Made by a program: the position numbers and the translations under genes | The notes under the pieces: model-generated | What the model was told of the DNA's origin: nothing | What the model saw: only the letters and a program-made list of their open reading frames with translations | Databases searched by the model: none | Shown: piece by piece, positions 13,667-25,400 of the stretch | Layout: each line of letters opens with the position of its first letter | How positions within the stretch are numbered: position 1 is the stretch's first letter | From: Auricularia sp. M13 | Taxonomy: Eukaryota; Basidiomycota; Agaricomycetes; Auriculariales; Auriculariaceae | DNA: 64,000 bases | Direction of reading: 5' to 3' | NCBI GenBank assembly: GCA_037042915.1 | Contig: CM073198.1 | Location: 1,550,001-1,614,000 of the forward strand

Positions 13667-14609
13667 CGGACCTTGCTGTGCTTTGTACTCGTATCATTGT
13701 GTCCATTTCTTGCCCTTGCTTTCTGAATCTCTGATCATGCACGCTGTATATATACAATCGCCTGAACTGAACTTTGCCGTTTCGCTGACATAAAGTTCAA
13801 GCCTCTCTGATGCCGCGCGCAGATCCAGGCTCTTCCATGAACTGGACCTCAGGTGCAAAGTATCGGGTGCTTCGATCAGGCTTCAATACGAGCCGCTTCC
13901 GTAGTCGGGAAGTCCATGAGACTCCTCCGTTATGGCCATCGTAACTCGCCTTTTGCTCACCGTCTACGCACATGCTGGCAGAAATGTGAGACAAAACGAT
14001 AAGCCCACCGCCCCTGAGGCCTGACGCGTTGTCTGGCAATTGATTCACCTCCGGCGCTGGAGGCCGAATCTCAAAGGTACCTTTCCCGGCGTATTAAGCA
14101 GCCATCTTAAATTATTCCCTGCATAATTGGATACCAAAGACCTTCCTGGAGTATATTGAACAAAAATTCCACTCAGTTCCGGTTCGAGCCTTTGCCAGTC
14201 GTGCGACTCACATGTAACGGAATCAAAGCCGACGCACACTTCGGATCGCCGTCCGACGGCAAACCCACCGTCTAACCCCCCAAGCGCCTAGCTTCTTCAA
14301 TTTTCATGTCAATTTTGACTTTAACCAACGCATTATCCAAGTAGAAGGGCAGGGAACACATTTTGCGTGTATCAATGGTCATTTGATTCCGCGACTTTAG
14401 GGCCGTCATGTTGACCAGGCCCCCGTCAAATCACAGACTAGTCCCCTCTCGGTCACACGGCCTCGTTCGGGACCCCTTCCCTGTCTCCCACACGTTCTGC
14501 GGACGCCCTACAACATGTATCTGAACTCCCATGTAATATTGCTGCGGTCAAAGCCGCAAACCGGCTTCATGGACTCTAATGGAACACTATTACTACTACT
14601 ACTGTCATC
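13667..14609. other. Intergenic spacer before the MFS gene
   Basis: About 940 bases with no supported gene. It holds the nucleoporin 3' end and the presumed promoter of the MFS gene. Short minus-strand frames at about 13,800-14,240 and 14,508-14,711 lack splice logic or family resemblance. Confidence 0.5.
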
Positions 14610-15871
14610 ATGTCGGACGTTGCCCAAGCTGACCCCACGCGCACCGCGCACTCGTCGTACCCGGCGTCCATTAACGCGCCGAAGGACAAGCTGGAGCACG
14701 ATGAGGTGCATGCCTCGACTAAGGAGGTCGACACGACCACCGGCGAGCGCACCGACGGCGTCCCCGAGGCCGTCTGGAGTGTGATCCCCGACGGCGGTCT
14801 ACACGCCTGGATGACTGTGGCCGGCGGGTACGCATGTCCACCATTGAGAAAAATAGTTGGCTAATATTGCTAGCTGGCTGGTCATGTTTGCGACTTTCGG
14901 CTTCCTGAACGCCTTCGGCGTCTTCGAAGGTCCGTATCGCCGCTCCTGAGCGTCCTATATCGTCCCTGATTGTCCCCTTGTACAGACTTTTACGTCCGGC
15001 AGTATGTTACGAATGAGTCCCCGTCGACCATCGCGTACGTCTCCGAACGACCCCTCAACGCTCTGTTCTTCTCACATTTCCACGATAGCTGGATTGGCAG
15101 CGTACAGCTATGCCTCCAATTTTGCATCGGCATTCTCATCGCCCGCGCATTTGACGAGGGATATTTCCAGTCAGTTTTATTCCGCGTTGCTGTTGTGCGG
15201 CTGCCTAATTGAGTGATTGACATCCTGTCACGGGAACTAGTGTGCTAGTATGGACAGGGTCCATCGTCTACATCGTTTGCACCTTCATGCTGTCCTTGGC
15301 CAAGCCCATGCATTATTACCAGGTTCGCAATCCCGGTTCACGGCCAGAGAGGCTAGGTGGATTGTACAAAAATATTCCGAACGCCGCGCAGTTCACATAT
15401 GCAGATGACATGCATCTGCATATGCGCAACCGTGTGCCAGATGTTCTTTCATAATCCACTTGACCTCACCCTTGACGCACCTTCCGCTCCAGCCTCCAGA
15501 CCATTACTCACGGTATTCTCTTTTTGTCTAGTTCCTTCTCAGCCAAGGCATTGGTTCTGGTATTGGTGTCGGCTTCCTGTTTCTGCCCACAGGTCAGCAC
15601 GGCTTCATGCTTTTGCTTTCCATGCATGACACCGACTTTGCATTCCAGTTAGCATCATCGCGCATCACTTCACCACGAAGCGCGCGCTCGCGATGGGCAT
15701 CGTGTTCACGGGCGTCAGCGCGAGCGGCCTCATCTTCCCCATCGTCCTCAACAAGTTCTTTCATGGCAAGGTAGGGTTCCCGAACGGCGTGCGCATCTGC
15801 GGCGCGGTCATGAGCGTCGCGCTCATCGCGGGCTGCCTGCTCATGCGCACGCGTCTGCCGCCAAAGAGCAA

Positions 15872-15880
15872 GATGCTTGG
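15872..15880. repeat. Left target-site duplication of the MULE
   Basis: GATGCTTGG, repeated at 19,334-19,342. Nine bases is the usual duplication of Mutator-like elements. It lies within MFS codons (KMLG). Confidence 0.9.
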
Positions 15881-15917
15881 GGAATGTCAGCACGGACCGT
15901 GAGCTACCTTTTTTGGA
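15881..15917 (+). repeat. Left terminal inverted repeat of the MULE
   Basis: Starts GGAATGTCAGCACGGAC and pairs with the inverted sequence at 19,297-19,333, which read outward-in starts GGATTGTGAGCCCGGAC. Confidence 0.88.
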
Positions 15918-16141
15918 CGCCCGCCCGGAACCCATTTTGGTCTTAGCTAGGAACGATCTGACTTGGCACCAGGCAACATTTGCGTCATAGGCAACCAAAG
16001 ACGCGCCTAAGTCCACGATCCTATCGCCGTAGGCAATGGTGAGCGTTTATTGCACTGCTTATTTTGTAGTCTGCTCAGTCTGCTCAAGTAAAAGAAATGT
16101 CAAGTGATATTGTAGTTGAGAAGGAATCTATTATACGATGA

Positions 16142-19120
16142 CTACCATGCTGAATGAGAGTCCTGGCGCTTCTGACGCTTCTCGGGTGACACTGCGCGCG
16201 GACGCGGTCTCAGCGGCGCGTCGAGATCGTCAGAAGACCGACGGCGCTTGTTAACCTGAGCGGCGGCAGGGCTGGGTGGTCGCGCGGCCGATGGCGCATC
16301 AGTGGCCGATGGTGCGCCTGCCGCGGCCGCGATGCGCTCAAATTCGTGCGCAAGGGTGTGGAAGAGCGATGCGGCCCGCTGTGCGAGCGGTAGGAGGGGG
16401 CCACGCGCGGACGGCAGCTCGGTGAGCATGTCGACCCAATCGCCTGTCTTGGGCAGGAGCTTCTCTAGCTGATAAGTCAGCCGCGAAGCCACCTGCTCCT
16501 CGATGCCGGCCCGTGCGTCAGGCTCGGAAATCTGAGCATTGAGCTCAGCCCGGGCTTCGCGGCTACCGTCCAGCTGTGTGTCACGTCAATGGCAGATTTA
16601 TTAGGATATTACGGTACTGCTCACCGCTGCAAAGTCGTCATGATCCTCCACAGACCCGGCATCGCTATCCGATCCGCTCCCATCCTCGTTGTCCGGCACT
16701 CCTGAAGTCGGGTTATCGGGAGCCGTGGGTTCGAAGATGCAGTCCGCATGCGACAGCAGCGCGTCGATATCGGCGGCTGCACGGTTCAACGGCTCCTGCG
16801 CGACAGTCGGTCCTGATTCCGGAGCGTGTACAGCCTCGCGAGCAAGACTGCGCACAAGAATGCTGCGCGCCTCCTCTTCCGAGAATGGAAGCCATGTTGC
16901 GGGAAGGTCTCTACCCTTCGCCGCGAGATCCTGACGGAGCTGGTCAGTGCGGACGAGGGCGGCCCGCATATGCTTGCAAGCACCGCCGCGAGTGCGGAAG
17001 TCTGCGCACGAGCAGTCTGCGGTGCCATCGAAACCCAGTCGAACGCGGTACTCGACTGGCGTGACGTCGACTTTGACAGCTGAAGCGCTGTAACAGCGCA
17101 GTTGTATCGAGGCCTCGTCGCAGGTATCGATGCTGATTTGCTTGTGGGCAAGGAGCTGGATGGCGGCAGCGTCGCGCGAAGAGCTCTCGTTGTACCAGGC
17201 CACTGGTCGCTCGGGCGCGGTCTTCGCTGCGCTGCGCATGCGAGAATCGAGCAGCACCTGCCCGCCTGGGATCTGCGCTATCTGCGCATTCAGTGCAGCG
17301 TCTTGCTCGGCAAGGAATCGGCGCTGGTCGTAGATGGAGGGCAAGATCCGAGTGACGAGCAGCATCACCAGCGCATCAAGCCGCAGGCGTCGACCTCCGT
17401 TCTGCCAGCGACGCAGGTGTTTCTGCTTGAGGACGCGGTTGAACGATTCCAGGTGATTCGACGTCGGCGCAACAGCGGATACGGGGCAGCCCAGGGCGGC
17501 AGCCGCATGCTGTCGCCCATAATCTGACCAGGAGCGCCATAGATCCTCCTTGAGCCAGAACAAGTCGAGATAATTGAGGTGTGTCTCGAGCTTCTGCGCG
17601 GCCTGTCGATTCGGGGCGCGCCATGCCTTGACACGGCGCCGGTAACGCGCGAGGACGGCAAGCGCATCGTCAAAGCGCGTCGTTTCGACGAGCTCGTTCT
17701 CCAGCTGGTGTGCCGTGCTGCGCGCGTCCACGAGACCTGGACCGTCGCCCTTCAGAAGCGGTTTTCGGTGGTTCGTCCAGCACTGGCGCAGGTGAAAGCG
17801 ACAGAGTAAGAGGATGATGTCGGACCAAACATCGATGAGAGCGCCGCGCTCGCGGATGTCGGTATCCGTCATGGCCGCACGCGGTGCAAAGCACTGGCCA
17901 CTGCGCTTGCCCAGACTGTCCTTCCACGAGTGTAGCAGCCGCTTCAGGACCGCCGTGTCATAGCCCGAGGAAGAGAGCTTGTTGCCCGTTGGGGCAGAAA
18001 AGAGGAAAAACGCGAGAGGCACACCTTGTCCCTTCTCGTCGATGCCCAGAGCAATGAACAGCAGTATCCGCTTATCGCAGACGCCGAAGGTACCGTCGAA
18101 GATGAGCTGCTTGCCGTGCGCATATTTCCAGGCGGCTTCTCGCATTTCAGTCGTGGCAATGCAAACTTCGAAGCGTTCGTCACGCTCCGCGCGCGGCGCA
18201 TAGTGAAATATAGCGTCGGCGAGGGTTTTGTTGAACTTCGGCGACGCGGGATCGAGCCATTCGTCGACGTTGACCTCTGGCTGCTCACGAACGTCGATGC
18301 CTTGTAGTTGCGCGAACTGGCGGTAGAGCGTGCGCATGTCATGCCGCATGATGATCCAGCGATGAGTGGATTGCTTGAGATCTGCCGGTTGGCCGCGATA
18401 TGCACGAGCTCGAAATAGACGATGATTCTGCGCCTGAATGTCGGCTACAGTCGCACCGAGCCGCAGCTGCTTCAGCGCTTCCTCCAGAACGGACGGGTGC
18501 AGCGCGACCTTCGGGATAGCAGAAATATTGGCCTCGAGGCACGCAGCATTATGCTCAAACTGGCCGCGAATGCGCATGACCTTGCGGGTTGAAGTCCATC
18601 GGGACACCTCCACGAAAGCGCAGCACCCCGTAAATGGATGCGGTGTGTCGCGCTTCGCAGAATTCACAAGCGTATGATCATATCCACATTGACTGGAAAT
18701 TGTTCAGCCTGATGCTGACTTGACAATGCAAGGACAGTCTGCATACCATTGAAACAAAGCCCGCTCAATATCACAGTTGTCGATTGCCTCACTCCATCTC
18801 GTACTCCAGCGGTTCGAGATCGCTTCGCGCGCTTCGTCGGTGAGGCCGAGCTTAGTCAGCATCTCAACAGCCTCCGTCTGGTCCGCTTCCGCCGACGAGA
18901 AGCTCCGCGTCGTCGTGGGCGTCTGCTTGATGGCCGCATGTTGCGCGTCATTCAGGACAAGATGGTTAATGCAGATGTTGTTGCTGAATATCCGCGCGTC
19001 GACTCCTTTCCGCCGTTTGCAACCGTCGACTTTTTTCTTGGCCGCCGACGCAGCCTTCTCGTCGTACAGCACGCGCGCGGCGTCGTTGGTCAGGTTCTTG
19101 AACGGGTCGCGCGGAGGCAT
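16142..19120 (-). CDS. MULE transposase with SWIM zinc finger
   Basis: Transposase of the Mutator-like element, about 957 residues in three exons: 19,120-18,747, 18,692-16,625 and 16,573-16,142. Introns are 54 and 51 bases with GT..AG ends, and exon phases sum correctly. The N-terminal exon joins to CQCGYDHTLVNSAKRDTP, a Cys/His segment typical of the DNA-binding part of fungal MULE transposases. The catalytic DDE-like region includes LIFDGTFGVCDKRILLFIAL and TDTDIRERGALIDVWSDI, followed by FHLRQCWTNHRK. The SWIM motif CSCADFRTRGGACKH (C-x-C-x9-C-x-H) lies near 16,950. The last exon is a Pro/Ala-rich tail ending in basic KRRRSS and EKRQKRQ segments, likely nuclear localisation. No in-frame stop interrupts it. 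Confidence 0.88.
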
Positions 19121-19296
19121 TGTGGTGCTTCTTGATGCGCGTGACAGCGGCGGAAACAGTAGGACAGCGCTCGAGACGCGGACACGCAGTGACAGAAGAT
19201 GGAGACAGAACGCGTCTCACGTGCGCGGATGTTTTCTCAACCCTCACATTCCTCAAAAGGCTTGGTGGTAACCGATTTGGCTAGAGCAAGTACTAT

Positions 19297-19333
19297 TCCC
19301 GAAAAGGTAGCTCACTGTCCGGGCTCACAATCC
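19297..19333 (-). repeat. Right terminal inverted repeat of the MULE
   Basis: Inverted partner of 15,881-15,917. The best-matched part is the AAAAGGTAGCTCAC core on the plus strand. Confidence 0.88.
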
Positions 19334-19342
19334 GATGCTTGG
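19334..19342. repeat. Right target-site duplication of the MULE
   Basis: GATGCTTGG, identical to 15,872-15,880. The MFS reading frame resumes directly after it. Confidence 0.9.
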
Positions 19343-20216
19343 ACGCCCGCCCAAGCCCAACCCGCTCAGCTTTTTCAAGGAGAAGGAGTATGTCATGATG
19401 ATTGTCGGGTGCGTATCCGTCCGATTTGCTTTTGATTGACTGACTGTCTGATTAAATTTCAGGCTCTTCCTGATTCACGTCGGCATTTTCTATCACGGTC
19501 AGTCGTTTGTTCTAGGCGCGTGTGCGCGGGCTGACCGCTGGCGCGCGCGAAACAGTGTTCTACATCCAGCTCGCGGCCGCAACACACGGAGTTGAGCACG
19601 ACCTGGCGTTCGACACGGTGCGCATGAGCAATAGATCGTCCACCTCACGGTTGAACGCGTTCTAGATCACCATCCTGAACGCCTCGTCCGCGGTCGGCCG
19701 TGTGCTGCCCAACTTCATCGCGGACCGCTTCGGTGTCTTCAACGTCACCATCACCTCCGCGCTGCTCTGCGCCGCGCTCATCGTCGCCTCCCTCGGCTTC
19801 GACTCGCGCTCCACCGCCGGCGTCATCTGCGTCGCCGTCATCTACGGTTTCTTCTACGGCACATGTGTGTCCTGGCCTCGCGCTCTGGATGGTGCTTAAT
19901 ATGTCTCGTGGCTGTTAGATATTAGCCTGCTCGGCCCGCTGCAAGCCACGCTCGCGAAAAGCGTGCACGAGATCGGGTGCGTCGTGCTGGCTTTGAAGAT
20001 GCTATATTACAAACTTGACGCGCACGCCACGCCGCAGCATTCGCACGGGCATTGTCTTCCTGTTCCTTGGCATCGCAGCCTTGATGGGCACGCCTGTCGA
20101 CGGCGCGCTGATTGGCAACGGGCCGCTTCACTATGACTGGTGGAAGGGCATTACCTTCAGCGCCGTACGTCTCGTCGCTTTGAACCTGTCGATTCGTCCG
20201 CTAAAACGCCCTCCTG

Positions 20217-20540
20217 TGTAAGGTGCATGTCTTACCATTAGTTCGTAGTTACATCCGCCATCTCTTGTTCCGTGTGTTTGGCCGTATTAGGAATACTACT
20301 CTTAGACATTTTCATCGCACAAACCCTCGCCCCGCGCACGTCGCCCCGTGCACTGCGAGCTCGCGATTGTCTACCTTCAACGTACTCGAGCGCTGTGAAG
20401 CCCTCGAGCGACTATCTCCGCCGGACCGGACGCCTGACAGCGGTCAATCAACCTCTGACGGGCGCTCGCGTTATACCTACGCTCGGCCCTTGCTAGTCAT
20501 CCACACCCTCTAGAGACATCCCGCGTGGATACCTCTCACA
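20217..20540 (+). repeat. 5' LTR of the gypsy element
   Basis: 324 bp, starting TGTAAGGTGCATG and ending ACCTCTCACA. It matches the two halves of the 3' LTR (32,661-32,737 plus 51,902-52,148) with no difference that I can see by eye. ORF-like frames inside it and inside the right-hand copy are the same LTR sequence, not genes. Confidence 0.95.
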
Positions 20541-21270
20541 GAGGTGGACAAATCCGGATCGACTAGCCAGTCCAGCAATTTTCCGGCTCCATCGAAAAAT
20601 CTACTACGCTCCAAGGAAATTGTATGAGTAGCGGGAAACCACGCTCTTCATTTCCCCGCTCTCGTCCACCCGCCTCGAACTCTGGTGTTTCCGTACCGGC
20701 CGTCTCCGACCCTTTCGAGGCCAACTTCAGCCTACAAGAACCAGAATTCGTGGTTCGCGATTACGGGTTGCCGGCAGATCCCTCTCCACACACGCCCTTA
20801 CGCGCTCAAGCCGAACCTGCTTCAACCCCAGCAGCTGCCGGCCCAAACGCGCTTCCTCCCTTTGCGCCCGGGCGCGCTACTTTATACCGTACAGCTCGGA
20901 CTCTGGGAGCTGGGCTTGCCGCTCCCGTTCCAGTCCGTGCCTGGCACCCCCTTGACTCGCCCACTGCGCAACTAGCCCTCGCTGCAGCCAACATGCACCG
21001 CTCCGCGTCGCCCACTGCACCGCCTGCTTCGCAGTCTGGCAACGACAGTTCAGAAACAGTGACGCCAGCCCGCCCTAAACCGGTCGTCACGCCTACGCAG
21101 CCCCCGACACCTGGTCAGCTCGCTCGGGACGCTATCATTCACGACTACACGCGCGTCAGCGTCTCCGTGGACCTCGGTGACGAGCTCGTAGCCGAAGATG
21201 GCACTCGTTCGAACATGCTGCTCCAAGAAACGCCCCAAACGCAAGTTGCGCGCGCTAGGGCTCTCCAGCC

Positions 21271-22437
21271 TAGGGTTCTGTGTACAATGCCATGTTTTAA
21301 ACACGGGTTAAAAAACAGTGTTTAAAACATTGTTTTAAAACAGACGTCCGAAAATTGGCTGTTTAAAAACAAAATACAGTTCAGTTGCAGGACCTCTGAG
21401 ACATGTGTTGGAGGCATGGATTTTGTCTTTGTGCCATTTCCCGCTATATCCTAGCAGCCTCCATTGCTGGTAGCATATGAGTTAGCTGCATCTCGCATCT
21501 CACACAGGTGATCAGTGAAAGATTCATTCAACTGCAGGAGCTGTCTCAGTGCTGTAAGTAACTAATTAGCAAGAGCTCACAAGAGAACAGCATTCTTCCA
21601 GTGCCCAGACCTGAGAGTAGGCCCCGGGAAAAGTCTATATAAGGTCCGATCCGCGGGACCATCGAAACGGCCGATTTTTGGCCTGAGCTCCGATGCATGG
21701 GACCATCATCCGAGGGCAAATTTTCGACCATGTCTGATCCGACTGGGACCATCGTCTTCGAGCAAATTTTCTGAGGTCCGAGGCCCGGGACCATCAATTC
21801 CACCTGAATTTGCACTGGGCAAGCTTCCGTCAGATGAAAGAAGAAGTATCCACAGCTTGAGAGAGTCTTGAGGCTTTGAGATGTGCCTAGAAGCCTGTAT
21901 ACCCCTGGTAGCTCGGAATCAATGCCTCCGGATGTATATGCCGGCGCGAAGCGCCGGAAGCTCCGATCCGCTGGGACCATCGTCCTGGGCAGTTTTGGCA
22001 TGTCTGATCCGTTGGGACCATTGGAATCGACCCTTACCAGCCTGACTTTGGGACCATCGTCCGGGGGGGTCTGCGGATCGGACCTCAAATAGACCTTTCC
22101 CGGGGCCTACCTGAGAGTGTTGTTAAACATCTAGTATAGAAAGTGGCTCATTCTGACCTATATTCTCACAGGTAGAAGTTTACAACATTACATTGAGCAT
22201 TAAAGTTTCAAGTACCATGCATTGCCAATCATACCTGGCAGGTATCTGTGATATCCTAGGGCATGAGGAGGTATACCTGGGCAAATTTGACTGGAAGGTT
22301 GCTTTTTCTAAGCTTGTCTCGATGTTTCTAATGCATTACATAAGCTGTGTTTTAAACACTGTTTTAAACACCTGTTAAATAACGGGTTGGTTAAAAAACA
22401 TGTTGAGAATAGCTTGGGCATTTTACACAGAACCCTA
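21271..22437. mobile_element. hAT-like non-autonomous DNA transposon in gag
   Basis: A 1,167-bp element (675 bp without its own insertion) flanked by an 8-bp duplication CTCCAGCC (21,263-21,270 and 22,438-22,445), the length typical of hAT elements. Terminal inverted repeats begin TAGGGTTCTGTGTA and continue to about 21 bp with one mismatch. Just inside both ends lie A/T-rich palindromic subterminal repeats built on TTTTAAACA and GGGTTAAAAAACA. I see no transposase; the open frames within are incidental. It would depend on a hAT transposase encoded elsewhere. A second element, with its own duplication, interrupts it at 21,618-22,109. Confidence 0.88.
21618..22109. mobile_element. hAT-like MITE nested inside the hAT-like element
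   Basis: A 492-bp element flanked by the 8-bp duplication CCTGAGAG (21,610-21,617 and 22,110-22,117). Terminal inverted repeats start TAGGCCCCGGGAAA and remain alike for about 35 bp, including GGTCCGATCCGC. The interior repeats the motif GGGACCAT(C/T) about seven times at irregular spacing, always on the plus strand, next to variants of CTGATCCG. No coding function is supported. Its borders could also be placed one base over with a 10-bp duplication, but TA.. ends with 8 bp fit hAT better. Confidence 0.82.
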
Positions 22438-25400
22438 CTCCAGCCGCACCAAGAGTACTTCGCCAAGACGGGCTCGCATTACAGCTTCATCTTGGGAATC
22501 GTCGGCCAATTCGAAACCGCGGTCAGCTACTTGCACGAATTCATCGGCCGGACGTACGTGTCTCTCGCAATCCCCGACGGCAAGCGCATGCTCGCGGACG
22601 AATGGAACGAACCGCTTGCCCTGCTCTGTAACTCGGACTTCAAAGCTTATGGCGACGCCGTCCGCGCGTTCAAACGCATGGCTGAATGGCTCAATTTCGC
22701 CGACGCTTATCTCCATGTTTTGCTGGAGCTGTTGCCCAAAGAGCAACTTCCTCCTATGCCTGGCCCGTTGGATATCTCGATAAAGGGGTACTACAACAAC
22801 TTCATGGAAGCGTCTTATCGCGCTGCCGTCGCCCAAGCTAACTCGCCACTACGTTCCGCCGCTGCGTCACCCACAATTCGTCAACAGCCGACCCCTGGGG
22901 CGAACTGGACGGCGAAGGACTCTGTCGCCATGGCCAAGATGGCGCGCACCGAGCCTGACTCCTTCTGGAAGAAGCAAAACGGGCGTCGTCCGACCTTCGC
23001 GCGCAACCCAGCAGACTTTTCAGTTTGGGGTGACGCGCTCACGGGACTAGGCTCTCCGTCGTATTTCAACCGCGTTCAGGCTGTGCCGCCTTCACAGCAG
23101 ACGCACACCATCGACGCGGTTATCGCCACAGCCCGCGCTCAACCCGCTCACCTCGACCCCGACTTCGCGGGCCACATCTTTGACGCTGAAGCCGCGACTC
23201 GCGTCGCTTCCCCCAGCGGTCCTCTCCTAGCTAAATCCCCCAATCCATTCAGGACGGGAGGACGCGCTACTCCCCCGCATCAAGCCAAGGGATATTTCGG
23301 CCGCGGGGGCTTTGGAGGAGGCGGCGGGGGTGGAGACGATGATGACGGCGACGATGAAGGAGGCGGCGGCGGCGGCGGTAACGGACACGGGGTCCCTAGG
23401 AACGCTCGTGGCCCTCGCGGTCCTTCTCGCAACGGCCAGCGCAACCGCAACCACGGACAGGGGGGCGGTGGAGGGCCTCCCCATCGCCCTGACGATCCGG
23501 ACGGCGACCCAGACGATAACGAGGGCGACGACGGCTACTACTCGCGTCGCATCCAAGGCCTCTCGCTGGATACCCGTGTCAAGCGTGACGAGCTTCCAGC
23601 GTGGGAAGGCACCGACGAGACGGCTATGGCGTACTTCAACGAGCTCAATGAATGGGCTAGGGCGGGGAAAGACGGCGACCTGATTCATCAGCTCGCTGAA
23701 GCCGCCCCGCTTAGATGGAAAGGCCCCGCCGCCATGTGGTGGTCCAACCTCTCCGACGTTGAACGCGACAAAATCCAGCATTCGTTCTTCACCTTCCTGG
23801 CCGGCATACGCAAATACTTCCTGTCGGCTCAATGGGCGCAGAAGAAAGGAGTCGAGTTCGCCGCTATGCACTTCAGGCAACGCGGCCACGCGGACGAGAC
23901 GCCTTTCGAATACATCAACCGCCGCATCTTCCTTGCCCGTGTCCTCTTCGACCTATCACCGGAAAAGATGGTGGCGCAGGTGATGGCGAACACGCCCGCG
24001 GAATGGTCGTTCGTCATCGGCGAGCACAACATCGTCTCGACCGACGTCCTCATGACGCGCGTCAAGAATATGTCGGACGCCCTCTCTTCAGCGCACGCCG
24101 CCTCGAGCGGGGGGCAGGAAGCAGCAGCTGTTCGTAACCGCCTGGACGCGCTGGAAGCTCAACTATCGACGAAGCGTTCTATATGGCGTCCCAGCACCAA
24201 CAGTAACCCGTACCGGTCGGGCGCTCCTGCGAAACCCTTCCGCTCGGCCAATCTCGCGGACGGGGCGCACGAAGCCTACTTCAACGTGCTCGACGACGAG
24301 GGCATCCTCGATCAGTCACCACAGCTCACGCCCGAGATCGCCGGCGCCAACGCAGCCATCGTCCAGTCTGCTTTTGCGGTACTGGCGAGCGGCGGGAAAA
24401 CGCGACCGCCGCCAGTGGGGGGGTACCCGTTCCCGACCAGCAGCGTGGTCAGCAAGAGAATGCCACCGTCGCCGTGCAAAGTCTGCGGTAGCGCGAAGCA
24501 TTGGGATCGCGACTGTGGGCATTTCCCGTCGTACTTAGCTAAGAAGAAGCAGAACGTCTTGTTCGCTATGGACCGCTCCCCCGAGGAAGAAAAAATGTAC
24601 GACGCTGTCTACACTCTGTTCGCGAATGAAGCTGCCTATTCCTCGTACGCTCCGGCGAGTCTCGCCGCTTCTCGTGAAGCCCCTTTCTCCGAACCCTCGA
24701 TAGCGCCCTCCCCTCCTGCTATTGAAGAGGTGGAAGACGACGAGCTAGCTGCATCCCGGGGTAAGGAATCCTGGAGCGGTCCAGGATTACTGCAGGAGGT
24801 CGACAAAGGTCCAGCGGACTTGCCGTCTGCTTCCGACCCTCGTCCTGTCCCCGCGACCACCATCGCGCCGCAGCCTCGTATACAGTCCTCGCCTGACCTG
24901 CGTAAACCTCTGGAAAGGGACTTCCTTCCAGAGCTACTTCCAAGCAGTGATACTGAGGATGATGATTCGGACAGCGAAGATGCCGCTGTTGCTGAGCGAC
25001 CCGCGCCAGTCGATGACCTGCCCGATTTACTTATTACCAGTGACTCGGACGCCGACAGCTCGGACGACGAAGACGACCGCGACTGCTTTCCTAAAGGCGG
25101 TCCTTCCGTACAAGCGGCTGTCTTCGCCCAGGCTTTATCGGCCGCAGCGAATATCGCAGACGCCGCCGGTCCTCCTGAGCGCAACGTACCAGTCTGCGAC
25201 CCCGACGCCCCTGCTCCCGAATGCGTCATCCGTATGCCCTTGAGGCGACTGTCTCCTAGCGGGTGCTCGTCAGTGGGCATCTCCGTGTTGACGTGCCGTG
25301 GTCGCCTAGGGTCGCTCGAAGACAAACTAGCAGACCTCACGTTAGACTCAGGAGCCAGCTTATCCATCATCGACAAAGGGTTCCTCTTGTCCTTGAAGCA

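Larger units (their letters stand above)
15881..19333 (-). mobile_element. Mutator-like element (MULE), apparently complete
   Basis: A 3,453-bp DNA transposon in an exon of the MFS gene. The ends are imperfect 37-bp terminal inverted repeats (15,881-15,917 and 19,297-19,333), identical at about 31 of 37 positions, with a shared core GTGAGCTACCTTTT. It is flanked by a 9-bp target duplication GATGCTTGG. The interior encodes one spliced transposase on the minus strand that occupies most of the element. Intact ends, intact duplication and an open transposase suggest a young, possibly autonomous copy. The family (MULE with SWIM zinc finger) is known; the assignment rests on the DDE-like region, the SWIM motif and the duplication length. 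Confidence 0.92.

Noticed and set aside
16576-18677. Several plus-strand frames across 16.6-18.7 kb
   Set aside because: Antisense shadows of the MULE transposase.
20223-20513. Possible small gene duplicated at 20.2-20.5 kb and 51.8-52.1 kb
   Set aside because: Both copies are LTR sequence of the same gypsy element.
21546-22088. 180-codon minus-strand frame within the nested hAT-like elements
   Set aside because: Built from the repeated GGGACCATC motif of the MITE; not a transposase or any gene.
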